Origin: Progne subis subis
Taxonomy: Eukaryota > Chordata > Aves > Passeriformes > Hirundinidae
Length of the DNA: 64,000 nt
Assembly: GCA_022316685.1 (NCBI GenBank)
Contig: JAKJHU010000046.1
Coordinates: forward strand, 6,981,001 to 7,045,000
Reading direction: 5' to 3'
The notes below the pieces were generated by a model that ran no database searches, was not told where the DNA came from, and worked only from the letters and a program-made list of their open reading frames with translations. Positions 13,301-24,976 of this stretch are shown piece by piece. Each line of letters starts with the position of its first letter. Position 1 is the first letter of the stretch. The translations under genes and the position numbers were made by a program.

Positions 13301-16010
13301 TTTCAGAAAGTTTATCGTCTTGGGAATAAGATGTATCTAGTTAGAGAAAAGATGGTGCTGAGATACGATGAAACATTTCAGTGGTTTTGTATCATATATT
13401 ACTGATCTTAGTGGGCAAGGGAAAATTCTGCTTTTAAATGTATACATATGTATAGGGTAGTCAATGACATACTCATATCTAGAAGTAGAATGAGACAAAT
13501 CCTCATGAATCACTGAAATACCTATATTCATTATGCGTTATATTCTCAGCATTATCCTTTAGCTGATTTTTTAAGACAGAAGTTTGAGAAATGTGTTTTA
13601 TAGGCAAGTACTATGACCTCAGACTTTGTAGTTTCAGAATACACTGCACTGTAATTGCTTCTTTACTAGAGAATATGTTTTAGAAACCTTAAATGCAATC
13701 CAACACTGTATAAGCTGGCATGAGCTCAAGTCAACTGAAAAACGAATGAAAAACACGAAAGTAATAAACCCCTGCCACCTTCATTTAAGAAATGTGTTGA
13801 TCTATTTGTTAGAGAAAAGGTCTCTTTAGGCTGACACTCCTTGCTAAGTTTGACACATAAATCAAAATTAAGTGCAACCTGCAGGATTTGGTATAGCTCA
13901 TGATACCAGAGAAATAGTTCTTCCTACTCTGAAGAACATGAAAAATCACTGAAAATAAAAACAGAATAAAAACAAACACACAAACACAACAACAACAAAA
14001 AAGAAAAATACAAACTAAGGAGAACTTAAAAGGTGGACTTCAGAATTAAGTACTCATTATAGTCAAAAAAATTGCACCTTGATCCTTCTATTTTACTTCG
14101 AAAATAGAAATTATATGGATGTCTGTGTATCAGCACGTAATCTTCAGGGTGCAGGTTACATGATATTTGGCATCTAAGAAGCTGCATGAACTTTAATACC
14201 AAACACCTCCAAAGTTGTTTACCAAGAGTAGCAAGGCAGCCTCTGCCGGTGCACAGGTCTGCAAGTGGGAGGAGATGGCACATAGAAGTGATACCCTCTT
14301 ACAATTCACCCTTTTGGCGAGTAGTTGTTTTTACTCAGTTTCCTCATTTTCTTATCTCAAAACCACAAAGACCCTAAGCAGAATGATAGTTCAGAACAGT
14401 TCTGCAAATATTTGGCCCCAGGCACTTTCCTGAGCTGGCTACTCCTATAGCTTCTCTCTGCAGGATCTCCTGGGCTCTGCTCACAGGAAACCTTCCAGGC
14501 TCTCCTTTCCACCAGGATGGCTTTCCTGCCTCACTTACCAAGTAGGAAGTCAACCCACTGTTGATATCAGCTATCACCAAGAATTACCTTCGAATCGGTG
14601 CTTTAAATGGTTTAATTGTTCCTGTAAAAAGTCACAGCCAAATTTGCTATCATTCCGAAAGCTGCAATGGTGAACCAAGTTACACAGGCTCTACCCCATC
14701 CAAAAGTGGGTTTGTGCTATTTTAGCCTGAGAAAGGTTGCAGCACCACTTTGGACAGACCGGTTGATCACAATAACACTGGCACAACAAACCTCTCTGGC
14801 TTGATGAGTGAATCTTGGAACAGCTTGGAACAGCTCTACACATCTTCTACTCTATCTGCCCAAATTTACAGACAATAAAGAAGAGTGCAGGGTCAAAACG
14901 TCCCCCTCCCCACACCTTAAAAAGGCAATACCCAAAGAAAATAAACCCAAATTCCACACCCTGAGTAGTTTTGCTGTCTGAAAGACCTAAATCAATGTTG
15001 TTTTATTAAAAAAATGGGTTTTCTCCTTTTCATGCCCACTGTCTTGTGTTACAACACAAAATACTTTCTGGCACCTACCTAATATTAAGGAAGACTCCCT
15101 GTGAATGTCCTCAAATTTAGGCTGTTCTCATAATTTGTATCACTGCCTCGTGCAGAATGTAGTTGCCAATTTACATAACATCAAAATGCAACATTAGCAG
15201 TTTTATCTGCCTCACACTTTGCACTTTAATTCAAGTATGTAAAAACCCAAGTAACAGCCATAGCAGTAGTTTAGGAGCTACTGATGAATGGGAACTTCAA
15301 GCAATAATAGGTAATTATAGGAAGATAATTATACTTCCCAAGAAGTTTGTAGACATGTGCTCTAAGACTGGAGAACTGGCACATTTCCTTGTCCATGCTG
15401 TGTGCTTTTGTCCCCTTTTCATATTTCGACAGGTATTCACTCCAAAGTGATTTTAAGTAGCACGTGGACTGGCACAGAACCAGAACCAGGCATTGGTGGG
15501 AATATCCCCAAAAACCAGGAAATCTTGGTGTTGCTGAATTTCTTCTAGATTATTTCTCAACTACTACTATGTCTCATTAACCCTTAATGAGAAGGGCTTA
15601 TCCCCTTTAGGGGGAAAAAATCAACCCAGGTCTTCCTTCATCTGTCATTCTGGGACTTGTTCATAACCTCATTACATCTTTGCACTGAGAGAAAAACATG
15701 TCTAGCTCCTTTTTGAGAGTTCAAGTTCATGTGACTGTAGTCACATTGCTTACAGGAAAGAAGAAATTCATCCCAGATTCCTTCTGCATGGAAACCAACT
15801 TTCTCTGAACTGATTTAAAAACCAAACAAAGTACACAAGGACAGAACCCTTGCCACACAGGTTTTGATAAAGGCTTCCTACATAACTGCAGGATCACTGA
15901 CTGATCACTTACCTTTTCTGGGACAGGCATCCTGCGAAATGAAAATGTGTCAACCTGAAAGAATGTGTTCCTATGATGTTTGAAAATACAAAAAGCGCCA
16001 CTGACTGCCA
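13301..16010. other. Intergenic DNA, no gene recognised
   Basis: Mostly AT-rich unique sequence with an A/C tract at 13958-14005. No frame has recognisable protein similarity, and no repeat family is obvious. Confidence 0.4.
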
Positions 16011-16055
16011 GCAGTGCCCACATCAGTGCAGTGCCCACATCAGTGCAGTGCCCAC
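16011..16055 (+). repeat. 17-bp tandem repeat, 2.6 copies
   Basis: The unit GCAGTGCCCACATCAGT repeats exactly at 16011-16027 and 16028-16044, with a partial third copy to 16055. Identical copies indicate recent expansion. Confidence 0.9.
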
Positions 16056-16329
16056 TGTGGCACACAGAATCCAGGAGGTGCTATGCAAAGTCCTCTGCCA
16101 GCAACTTCCACAGTAACAAGGCGAGGCCCAGGATGTTTTCCTTGCTGCTCTGGAGTCCTCAGAGCATCATCACCTTGTGCTGCCATGCTGGCATCTTCAG
16201 CATCTTCACAACATGGGGTTTCTTCCTCCACAGGGATGCCAGATGCTGGTTTAGTTTACATTTATCCTAAAAACAACTTCTGTTACATGAAAAGCACTGA
16301 ATAATTTCCTCATTTATATTTGAAACAGC

Positions 16330-17120
16330 TTTAATATTAAAAAATTTTAATTTTCTACTTCTATTTTCCACCCTGTTGATAAGGTTCAAAGAGAAAAAAA
16401 CCTCAAAATATTTAGAAGTTTAAGGTTCATTTAAGCAAACAAAACCCATATCCTTCTTTGCTCTTACATATCTGGTGCATGGTAGTGCTCAAAATCTCTC
16501 ACATGGAGAAAGCTTATTCAGATGCTAAAAATATCACATGTTTACACTTGTAAATCGCCATTAGCAAATGATTTTCCTGATGCTTTAGACAATATAGTAG
16601 CAAAGTGCAGCTGCTTCAGCCAGAATGGTATTTTAGTGATTTTTAAGGACTTAATGAGATCAGGTAATTGACTAGTGAAGCTAAAAATTTTACCTTCAAT
16701 TAAACAATCAACAGCTCAGTACATCAACATAATTATCTTTGCCCCTCCACCTCTCTGTTATTAAATCAATATGTGGGTAGCAGTTGTCTAAGAAACCACT
16801 TCCTCTGTGTTTCTAAACCAGTGTTCAGGACCCATTTTAAAGCATTTATTCAATCTGTCTGGTGTAATTTGCAAATAATGGAAAGTATGTAGTAATGCAG
16901 ATTCCGTAATCAACTAAGAAAAAATAAGGCCTTAATCCATTTGTTATTTAATGGCATTATTTATCCTACATTTGTTCTGGTGCAACCAACAAATAACTTA
17001 ATACTTTACACTTTTAAGGTATCATCGTGTGTGCCTCGTTTGCCAGTGAGAGATTATTCCTCATATATATAAGAAATCAGATTGTACAGGTTGTGTTAAT
17101 GAATCCAGTGACTGATTGCT
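16330..17120. other. AT-rich unique block, possible non-coding element
   Basis: Repeat-poor AT-rich sequence with many TTAAT/AATTA/TTTATC cores, strongest around 16600-17110. The texture is like conserved non-coding DNA near developmental genes. No coding signal. Confidence 0.3.
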
Positions 17121-20100
17121 CATGAGAAAAAAGTATCATCTTTGAAAAAAAATGGAACAAAGTAACAGAAAATAATTTTGTCAGGAAACCCCTTCCAAGG
17201 GTTATATTACAACACAGCAATCTCATTTTGGAGTGGTTGATGATGAATCAATATAAACCGCCCTCCTCCACCACAACTGTGCATGTAAGATACTCATTAC
17301 TTCAAGCACAGGGAACTTCTGCTGTCTTGCAAAAGACTCTGAAGTTGGCCAGTTGCATCCTACCACACACTGCTTTCAGAGGAGTGCTGGTGTCATGTCA
17401 CCCACAGGCCTCTGTGGCGTAATTCTCCTCTCTAGAAAAAGCATTTGTTTCCATATGCATATAGCATACATTTTACTACAGCAAAAATATAAGGTGAAGG
17501 TTATAAAGGGATAAAAACGCTGTACTTTTCCATGTAAGTTTTGTTTAACTAAGACATAAATATATTTTATTGTATGGCGATATCCACTATCTGCAGTTTC
17601 TGTGAGTACACCATGACCACCCCGACGCGCCCAGACGCTCTGGGGTAGGGGTAGCTGGTGGGGCAAACCAGCACTGAGCATGAACAGTATTCATTTTGAG
17701 AGTAACACAGGCAGAAAATGGATGTCTTTTATTCAGCTATTGCAGTGTCAGCATTCTCTCCCCGTACCACAGGATAGGAAGCGGTGAGCAGCACAAAGAC
17801 TATCTGCATACAGTTCTGACTGAGATTTTCAAAAGCAACTAGTGATCTGATGTTGAAAAGAGTTACCATAAAGAAAACATCATCAGATGTTTTCATCTGA
17901 AGATGAAAGGAGTTACCATAAAGAGAAATGATTTTGGGGAAGTGCTGTACATCTCCTGCCTGCTAACAGAGGTGAGCTCAGGTGGCAGAGGCTGCCAAGA
18001 GCTGCCATCTTTGCTGCCACTATTGCTGCTGTTGCACTGAATCAAATTAAAAGGCTTCACTCAGAGTAAAATGCTCATGAGGTTGCAGGGGGTAATGCAC
18101 CAAGGAGACAATACGGTACCTGGTGCATTACTGGTGGCCAAGCCGATGTCTGTGTGAGCCTTCAGGGCCAAAGCCACAGGAAAGGGTTTAGCTCTGCAGG
18201 GCAGACCCAATCCATCTCCTAGGGATTGTACTGACCAGTAGTTTATCCCAAAGTCTTATCTGGATGGAAAACTTTGGACTGAACCCTGACAGACTGTCGG
18301 GTCAGTCTCTGCCCTTTAACCAAAATAGTAATTTTCCATTGTCTGACAAACTTCAGGTGAAATTTTTGGGTTGCTCCACCACCTGTATCAGGATGCCATA
18401 AGGCTGCAGAGCTACTGTCCCATCCCATTATTTTTGCCTCTGAAACCTCTACTACTACGACTCAACTCCCTTGGCTGTTCTCACCCTGACTTGTTCAGCC
18501 CTGTGCTTGTTTTCAGCCAACAGAGCCACTCATTCGCAGTTCCTGCCCACATCTAACTGGCACTGACATACTCAGAGATAAATTTAATCTGGTGTCTTAC
18601 TACCATGGAGTCCAGAATCAACCAAGAAAACACCCTCAATGAGCCAAACTTTCTCTGAAGTGCTGGCAGGGCTTCAACACCCACCAGCCAAGAATTAGTG
18701 CAGAGCTTTTCCTTAAAGGGTTATCGTCTCTAAACTCCTTACAGCAACTTGGGCTATTTCCAAGGTACGTTTGGGAAGAACCTCCAGGATAACACCCTGG
18801 GAAGAAACCTCAGCAATTGGTGCATCGTTTCGCAGAGCTGGGTCCTTCTGTACTTTAGGACTACAACAGGTCTCTCTGATTGACTTTGTGTGCTAGATTA
18901 GGTTTTTGGCTGTGTAAGAAGGTTCCTTATTACACAGAGAAGGAAGTGGAAGAACTGATGTGGATAAAACAAAGTCACTTCTTCCCCTTTCAACCTGTGA
19001 TTTTTATCTCGATAGCTGCAGTAAGCCATTGAGATACAATGGCAGGGTAGTGGGCAGTCCTGACTCATTTTAAGATGGCTTTACCCTCATGTGGGTGTAT
19101 TCTAGGACGAGACCTCTCAGTATGTCTAGACAAGGACAAAAGTCCTGTTTTTAGAGCTAACTAGGCTTGACTAACATGATTTGAAACTTTGCATAGACAA
19201 GTGAAATGCTAAAAGGTATTTAAAAGTGTTTGCTATGTCATTCTAAAAATACTATTTTTATACTTGTCTGGACCATGATAGAATACTCCTTACAGTGACA
19301 CACCCCCTGCAACAGCCAAGGAGTACAATAGCATAGGAAAGAAGGATCAGTAAGAATTTTCTCCACATAGGTCTTGAAAGCAATGACCCAGATTGAAGTG
19401 CAGGGAAACCCTGAAGGGTCTGTCTAGACAACAAGGTAAAAAGTTTAGTTCAGTCAGGAACTCTTCTTTCAAAAGCGAGACCCACTAAGAGTCTACTGAT
19501 GTAATCTGCCAAGGTTTAGCAGGTCATATTCTAGGCTCCTTGCTGACTGCAGCTCAGCCTGCTAAAGTCATGCTAAAAGTTTTGAGGTCTATGTGTCTGT
19601 CAGACGGGATTTTTAGTCCTTAAATGAGCTTGATTGAATTAGGTCTCCTGGAAATGGCCCCTTCCCTAGGGCTGATGAGACGGCAGCACATTTTTCATGC
19701 CCATTCAATCTTTTAGCCCAAATAATTTCCCTAAACTGTACCAACAAATGCAAAGTTCAGTTTGTCTTTAGTGTCAGTATTTCTAGCTGACTGTGAGCAC
19801 CAATCCATTTCCTACAGGCCACCACAGCAATTCGTTTTGACTTTGTTTTCACCGAAATGTACTCAGACAAAACCCTTGATCAAATCTGCTCCTTTAAATG
19901 GCTACTTGAAAACGTCTAGCCCACATGCTTGCACACACACCCACTCTAACAATTGTCTTGTAAAAAGTCAGCAGATAAATTCTTAGTCATTAATACATAT
20001 CCTTACACTGGTTTGCTCCTACCAAGCTTACTGGAGAGTAAAAAAATCGGAATACCTCTTTCCCAGAATTGTGCTAGTATCTTTGACATCTTGAATAATA
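17121..20100. other. Intergenic DNA with small repeats, no gene recognised
   Basis: Contains a short direct repeat (AGTTACCATAAAGA at 17861-17874, AGTTACCATAAAGAG at 17911-17925, period 50) flanking a 7-bp hairpin (TCAGATG 17883-17889, CATCTGA 17894-17900), and a perfect 11-bp inverted repeat near 18.1 kb. No exon recognised. Confidence 0.4.
18092..18131. repeat. Perfect 11-bp inverted repeat
   Basis: Arms GTAATGCACCA (18092-18102) and TGGTGCATTAC (18121-18131) are exact reverse complements with an 18-base spacer. Arm ATGCA cores resemble half of an octamer (POU) site. Confidence 0.85.
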
Positions 20101-20104
20101 CTTT

Positions 20105-20160
20105 CAGGAAAGGAAAAAAAAAAAAAAAAGAAAAAGGAAAAAAAAAAGAAAAATGAAAAA
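20105..20160 (+). repeat. Purine (A/G) low-complexity tract
   Basis: Almost pure A with scattered G; simple sequence. Confidence 0.9.
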
Positions 20161-20236
20161 GTCACAATGACAATTCTAAACCAAGCATAATCACAGCCTC
20201 TCAGACTGTTTAATATCAGGCTGTTTTGCTATGTAT

Positions 20237-20352
20237 AAAAACCTCCACAACAACAACAAACCAAAACAAACAGAAACAAAGCCAAATAAACAAACAAACA
20301 AAAGACCAAAATAAAAACCCCAAACAAACAAAACAACAAACTCAAACAAACC
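20237..20352 (+). repeat. A/C-rich low-complexity tract (CAAA/CAA type)
   Basis: Imperfect CAA, CAAA and AAACAAAC units with very few G or T for about 115 bases. Confidence 0.9.
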
Positions 20353-21039
20353 TTTAGTTTCATTTGTTATTAAGGCTTAATGACATAGGTATCAATCTGA
20401 TAGGAAAAAAGACCTACCTCTCCATTAGTCCCATTAGAGATTATATCTTTATAACACGGGTGGGTATCTAACATTCAGGGGAAAATTCACAAGTCACAAA
20501 CTCTATTGGAAGACTCCACCAAATAATAATTTGCTGGCATAAGTCTAAGTGGCCAAAGTAACACAGTCTGGATGTGCTTGAGACTGCCAGGGTTTAGCCG
20601 TCATTTGTCAATAGCTCTCTGACAATGGAGCTGTGAAACGGTGCCACTTAAGTTAACGTGATAAGGCTTTTGCACGATTGTGTAAAGTTTTTTTGGCCTT
20701 GACATGCGCCATTTGAAATATTTTAGAAATACACTTTTATTTCCTGTTTTGGATAAATAGGAATAAGCAAACCTCCTATGCTCAGGAGGCCTGGAGCTAG
20801 TCCATGACTCAAAATAAGAGAGGGACTCGACTGTCAGCAAAGGGTTTTTGGGAAGCTGTCATCACCAAAGACTTGAACAAAGTCCTTACTAAGCCCAAAC
20901 CACTGCTAAACGTTAATGGGAAGTGGAACTGAATCAGATTGGCATGCTCCGACCTGATGTTCATGCTTCCTTCAGGTTTACAGCTCTGTCTTGAAACTTT
21001 CTCAGGCATTAAAACAATGATTCCAAAACCTAACCTTTC

Positions 21040-21075
21040 ACATATATATATATATACACACACATATATATATAG
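21040..21075 (+). repeat. TA/CA dinucleotide microsatellite
   Basis: Alternating TA repeats interrupted by ACACACACA and then resumed as TATATA. A simple-sequence repeat. Confidence 0.9.
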
Positions 21076-21079
21076 TTAA

Positions 21080-21350
21080 AAGACGATAATACCTATGCAC
21101 AGATTTTCTTGTCTGACTGATTTATCATTTTTTATGTGCTCCAAGGAGACCTTTAATAAGCAGATGTCTTCCAGGCCCTAATACCATTTCTTGCCATCCG
21201 CTGAACTGAGCGGATGGATAAACCTCCTTTTATCCGATATGACCAGAGGAAGGTCCTTTTCAGCGAAAGCAAACAATTAGCAGCCCTGAGTTATTATTTC
21301 CTATTATTGTGCAATAGAAGAGGCTCCGGACATCTCAGCGCGAAGGATTA
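21080..21350. promoter_or_regulatory. Unique, conserved-looking block beside the orphan CpG island
   Basis: Repeat-free sequence with a perfect 9-bp inverted repeat (21194-21202 and 21209-21217), a GATAAAC motif at 21217-21223, a TTATC core near 21231 and several AATTA/TTATT cores. The texture suggests a non-coding regulatory element. No coding signal. Confidence 0.35.
21194..21217. repeat. Perfect 9-bp inverted repeat with 6-base loop
   Basis: Arms CCATCCGCT (21194-21202) and AGCGGATGG (21209-21217) are exact reverse complements around loop GAACTG. The right arm runs into GATAAAC. Confidence 0.85.
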
Positions 21351-21354
21351 AAGA

Positions 21355-23000
21355 GACCTGCTTCGCAAACACCGCGTATCCTCCCTCCGCCTCGCCCCCC
21401 CCCCCCCCCCGCGGCAGCGGCGGGCGCGCAGCCCCACGCGTGTCCCGGCCCCGTGGGCCAGCGCTGCCCGCGCATCCCGGGCTGTGCCCGCCCGGCACCG
21501 CGCTGCGCACCGAGTCAAAGTACACAGCGGCTCGGTCGATAGCCTATTAGGCTAGAAACAGTTCTGCATATCAAACGCCGACGAACCCAATGACTAAAAA
21601 TATAAGTACCTGACCCGGAGGATTAATCACACACTGTCAAGCTGAAATTGGTGCAATTCTTCCAATCATTAACGTTTTGCTTACAAAAATGTGCTTTTCT
21701 GTTTGTTTTTCTGCTAAATGATAACCATTTTCAAGTTGAATCGGCTGATAAAAAAGTCGAAAACAAGACGGGAGTTGTGCTGGAAAGGTCATACGTGCCA
21801 GTTCGGCATGGAATAGCCAAGGGGCAAACAAACAGGACAGAGCGGGGTGGCACGGAAGGGGCTCGAAGGTTTTCCCGAACGGTGTAAAGTGCTTTGGCTG
21901 TTTTTCTCCTGCCAAAGAGAAAAGACTGCCCGTGGAGGGACACTCGTCCGCCCCGCTGTGGTCATCCCCACGTCGGTCTCCCCCGCGTGGAAACGAGCTG
22001 GAGGAATTAAGGACAGCTGCTTCCGACCGGCAGCTCGGCCGGCCCCGCCGGTGTGTTTGACCTCCCTAAACCCCCTCCCCGGATGGGCGGGTGAGCGAGG
22101 ACCCGACATATCGACTGCCCAGCCTGGGTTACAGAGCTGTTTGTCACCTGTCCCGACGCCCTGTAAATCCACATCCCTGGCCAGGCGGCCGCAGACGGTG
22201 CATCTGCGCTCCGCACCTGCACGGAGCCGCCAAACCCCTGCCACGGCGGGGAAAGCGCCTGGCTTGGCGAGCCCGGCTTCCCTGGACCCCACTTCATCGC
22301 CAGGGACGCGACCCCTCGCAGTTCCTCGGGCAGAGCCGCCGCGCTGCCCATCGCAGCGGGCCCGGCTTGTCCCGGCCGGGGAACGCGGCATCGGCCCCCG
22401 TGGAAACGGGGTTTGCCCGGCCTCCACTCTCACGGGCCGCCGCCGGCTGCCCACGGCCGCTCTGTTCCACGCGTGTTCCCATCCCCACTGCCGTAACACG
22501 AACTCGCGTTGAAGCGGTAACGCCAATTTCGTTCACCTCGATTAGTCGCGACAGATAAGCCGATAAACAGACGCGGACGGAATCTTCCCGAGCGCTCTCC
22601 TGCTCTGCTTCCGGCCCTCACACCCCCATCACCCTCGCCCCGCAGCTCCCGGGACTCACGGCGGGCTGTCCTCGTCCCGTCCCGTCGGGACCCGCGACGG
22701 CAACCCGAGCGAGGGAAAAGCCGAAGGATGGAGAAGAGAGCCCCGCTCTGAGTTATCTGCGCCCGTCAGCGATTCCTGGCGTGGCGCACCGCGCTGGGGC
22801 TCGATCCCGGCGCAAAGGCGGAGAGGAGCCCCAGGGACGCCCCGGGGCTCCCCGGAGCTCCCTTTGTCACGGGCGGTGTTAAACCCCGGGCCGCTGCCCG
22901 CGGAGCAGCTCGCGGGGCGGCCGGAGCCTGTGCGCGGCGTGCACGGGCAGAGGGCACAGAACCTCCCGACCGCTTCGTCTTTTCGGGCCCCGTTCATGAG
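21355..23000. promoter_or_regulatory. Orphan CpG island downstream of HHEX
   Basis: CpG-rich in two parts (about 21355-21530 and 21850-23000) with a C run of about 18 bases at 21397-21414, and a less GC-rich bridge between them. No exon with recognisable protein was found; frames of up to 245 codons on both strands have GC-artefact composition. It includes GATAA at 22554-22558 and the GATA/forkhead 11-mer CGATAAACAGA at 22561-22571. It could be a promoter for an unseen non-coding transcript or a CpG-rich regulatory element. Confidence 0.6.
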
Positions 23001-23739
23001 AGCGCTTTTCGAATAAACCAGAGTTAAAGCCACTAATTCAGAAAACTCATCTGCTGTTTCTCAAAGAATTAACTCACTTAGAAGCAGCATCTTGTCTGCT
23101 CTAAGGGCCATCCTCCCTCGCCAGTCACAATAGTCACTTGTTGCTAGCTAAAAACATTTCTTGGCACTAAAAGCCTCTGTGACACTTGGCCAGGTGTAAA
23201 TCCCCTTTCCCTGGGTGCCCACTGTGCCCACCCAGGATGCCCGCTCTCGGGAGCATTTCTCGTGCCCCGGGTTCCACGCTCCTTCCCCGGGTCGATGTAA
23301 TTTCGGAGAAAGGCCGATGAATAACCACTGTTGACTCAGGTGGGTCAGCGTCTGCCCCGGCTGGGGTCGATGCCCGGCCCCGAGCAGGCTCTGCCGGCCC
23401 CGCTCCTCCGCCAGCCCGCACCCCTTCTCCGGCCCCCCAAGGTCAGGGCGACTCGGGGGTAAACACCCACGCTTCCAGCCTGGGCTTGCCAGCCAGCTTT
23501 TCCTCCTCCTGCCACAGAGCCAGTTCCGTGTGGGCATGGGCAAAACCGAAGCGTGGGGTGGGAGACTGAAACACAGCAAAACAATATAGCAGAGAGCCCA
23601 CACGAGACTCCTGCAACTGAGGGTGCCCAGAAAGCTGCAGGGCGACTGGCACGGTACTGAGAGAAAAGCTGCTTACAACACACCTGGCACAGGAGAGGTT
23701 TGGGTTTTCTCCTGCCAGTAACTGGACAGCCAGAGTGGC
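23001..23739. other. Spacer between orphan CpG island and HHEX 3' end
   Basis: Moderately GC-rich unique sequence without a recognisable gene or repeat. The frames across it lack any known motif. Confidence 0.4.
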
Positions 23740-24742
23740 GAGTGTTGCAGAGTTTAGGTTTATTTCACAGATATGTCCATCAAAAATTAAATACCAGGTT
23801 TTGCTTTTTTTTTTTTTTTTTAAACACTGAACAAATATGTACAAAATATGAACAATGTGAGGTATAAAAACTACAAGGCTTTTAAAGAAAACTAGTATGT
23901 ACAGAAGCAGATACGTGTACGATAGGCATTATTTTCACACGGCTCTGTGCCTCACGCCCTTGCAGCTGATACCAGTTTTTGTCCTGCACCAGAGCCCTAT
24001 TGCTCCCTGCATTTTCTTCTCAAATATGAAATCCATAAAAAAACGTCCAAGAGATTTTAAAGGAGAAAAATATCTTTTTTTTTCTGCAAGTGGAACCATC
24101 CAAAGTGTGAGGCAAAATTCTCAAAAATCTGAGAAGGCACATTTCAACTCACGCAAGGAGAAAAAGGAATCTGTCCAACAACTCTACCTAAGAAATGGAG
24201 GGATGTCTCAGTAGAGAGCACCACGGCACATAAAAGGGTGTGAGCATAAGGCACTTCTTGGGACGGTCAAATCCCTCCCTATTTCACAGAACATGTTTCT
24301 CTGCTTACAAAGGGCGTTTAAATTAATCTATTTAAAGTACGTTTGTTTACACATATAAAGGGCCTATTCCTGCAATCCATACTCACTTCCACACTAGTCA
24401 GAGTTTTGCCTGATCACCGACAGCAGCTGATTCAGACCCTCTCCACCACCATGAGCAAGGACAGAGTGCAGGATTATATTCCAGTTAGAACATCGATTAT
24501 TGTACAAACATATCTTACAAATAATTAAATACAAACCATGGTCCTTTAACCAAATTAGAGATGCCAAAACTGAACTGTTTGCTGAAAATACATCTTTTCT
24601 TTCTTTCTCTGCTCATTATAAAATTAGTCTATTTGGTGACGCTTTTTTCTTTCAGCGTAACAGCAAAAGTTTTCTCCTGTAGCACAATATTCTTTCAAAC
24701 CAGCCCCCGGTAAAGTGCAAGTCCGCTCTCTGCATGGGACTG
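23740..24742 (-). other. HHEX: HHEX 3' UTR (inferred)
   Basis: Sequence after the HHEX stop up to about 20 bases beyond the first clear AATAAA on the minus strand. A length near 1 kb is similar to the mammalian 3' UTR. It holds a 17-base homopolymer (T on the plus strand, 23805-23821) and AT-rich stretches and has no coding signal. The end point is inferred, not observed. Confidence 0.6.
23759..23764 (-). promoter_or_regulatory. HHEX: Candidate HHEX polyadenylation signal AATAAA
   Basis: TTTATT on the plus strand reads AATAAA on the transcript strand, about 980 bases after the stop codon. It is the first canonical hexamer I noticed downstream of the stop, and it fits the known transcript size of the family. 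Confidence 0.5.
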
Positions 24743-24976
24743 TTAGTGGGCAGCAGTGTAATAGCCTTTATCGCCTTCAATGTCCACTTCTTGATCAGAG
24801 TCATCAGAGACATCTGACTCCAGGTCCTCCTGTGAGGCTGGCGAGGGGGTGTACTGTGAGCCGTCCAGAGAGACCTCCTTACCCTTCTGCTCGGGGCTCT
24901 GGCAGCTCTCCGGCCTTTGGTCACTGTGACTGTCAGCACCTTCTACTTCTTCTTTTTTGGTGGCCTGGGGGTTCTC
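24743..24976 (-). CDS. HHEX: HHEX exon 4: acidic C-terminal region and stop
   Basis: Residues 204-280 followed by TAA at 24745-24743. It begins ENPQATKKEE after acceptor TTGCAG/GAG and ends with the family-conserved SPASQEDLESDVSDDSDQ and EVDIEGDK stretch. The final residues (YYTAAH) differ from the mammalian ending, as expected for this less constrained tail. Confidence 0.96.
   Translation of the reverse strand, partial: ENPQATKKEEVEGADSHSDQRPESCQSPEQKGKEVSLDGSQYTPSPASQEDLESDVSDDSDQEVDIEGDKGYYTAAH

Noticed and set aside
21541..21553. 13-base palindrome AGCCTATTAGGCT
   Set aside because: Six-base arms are common by chance; not listed as a feature.
21789..22558. Frames of 155-245 codons on both strands in the orphan CpG island
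   Set aside because: Composition follows GC content, several frames are open at once, and none shows a motif or matched splice sites. Treated as artefacts.
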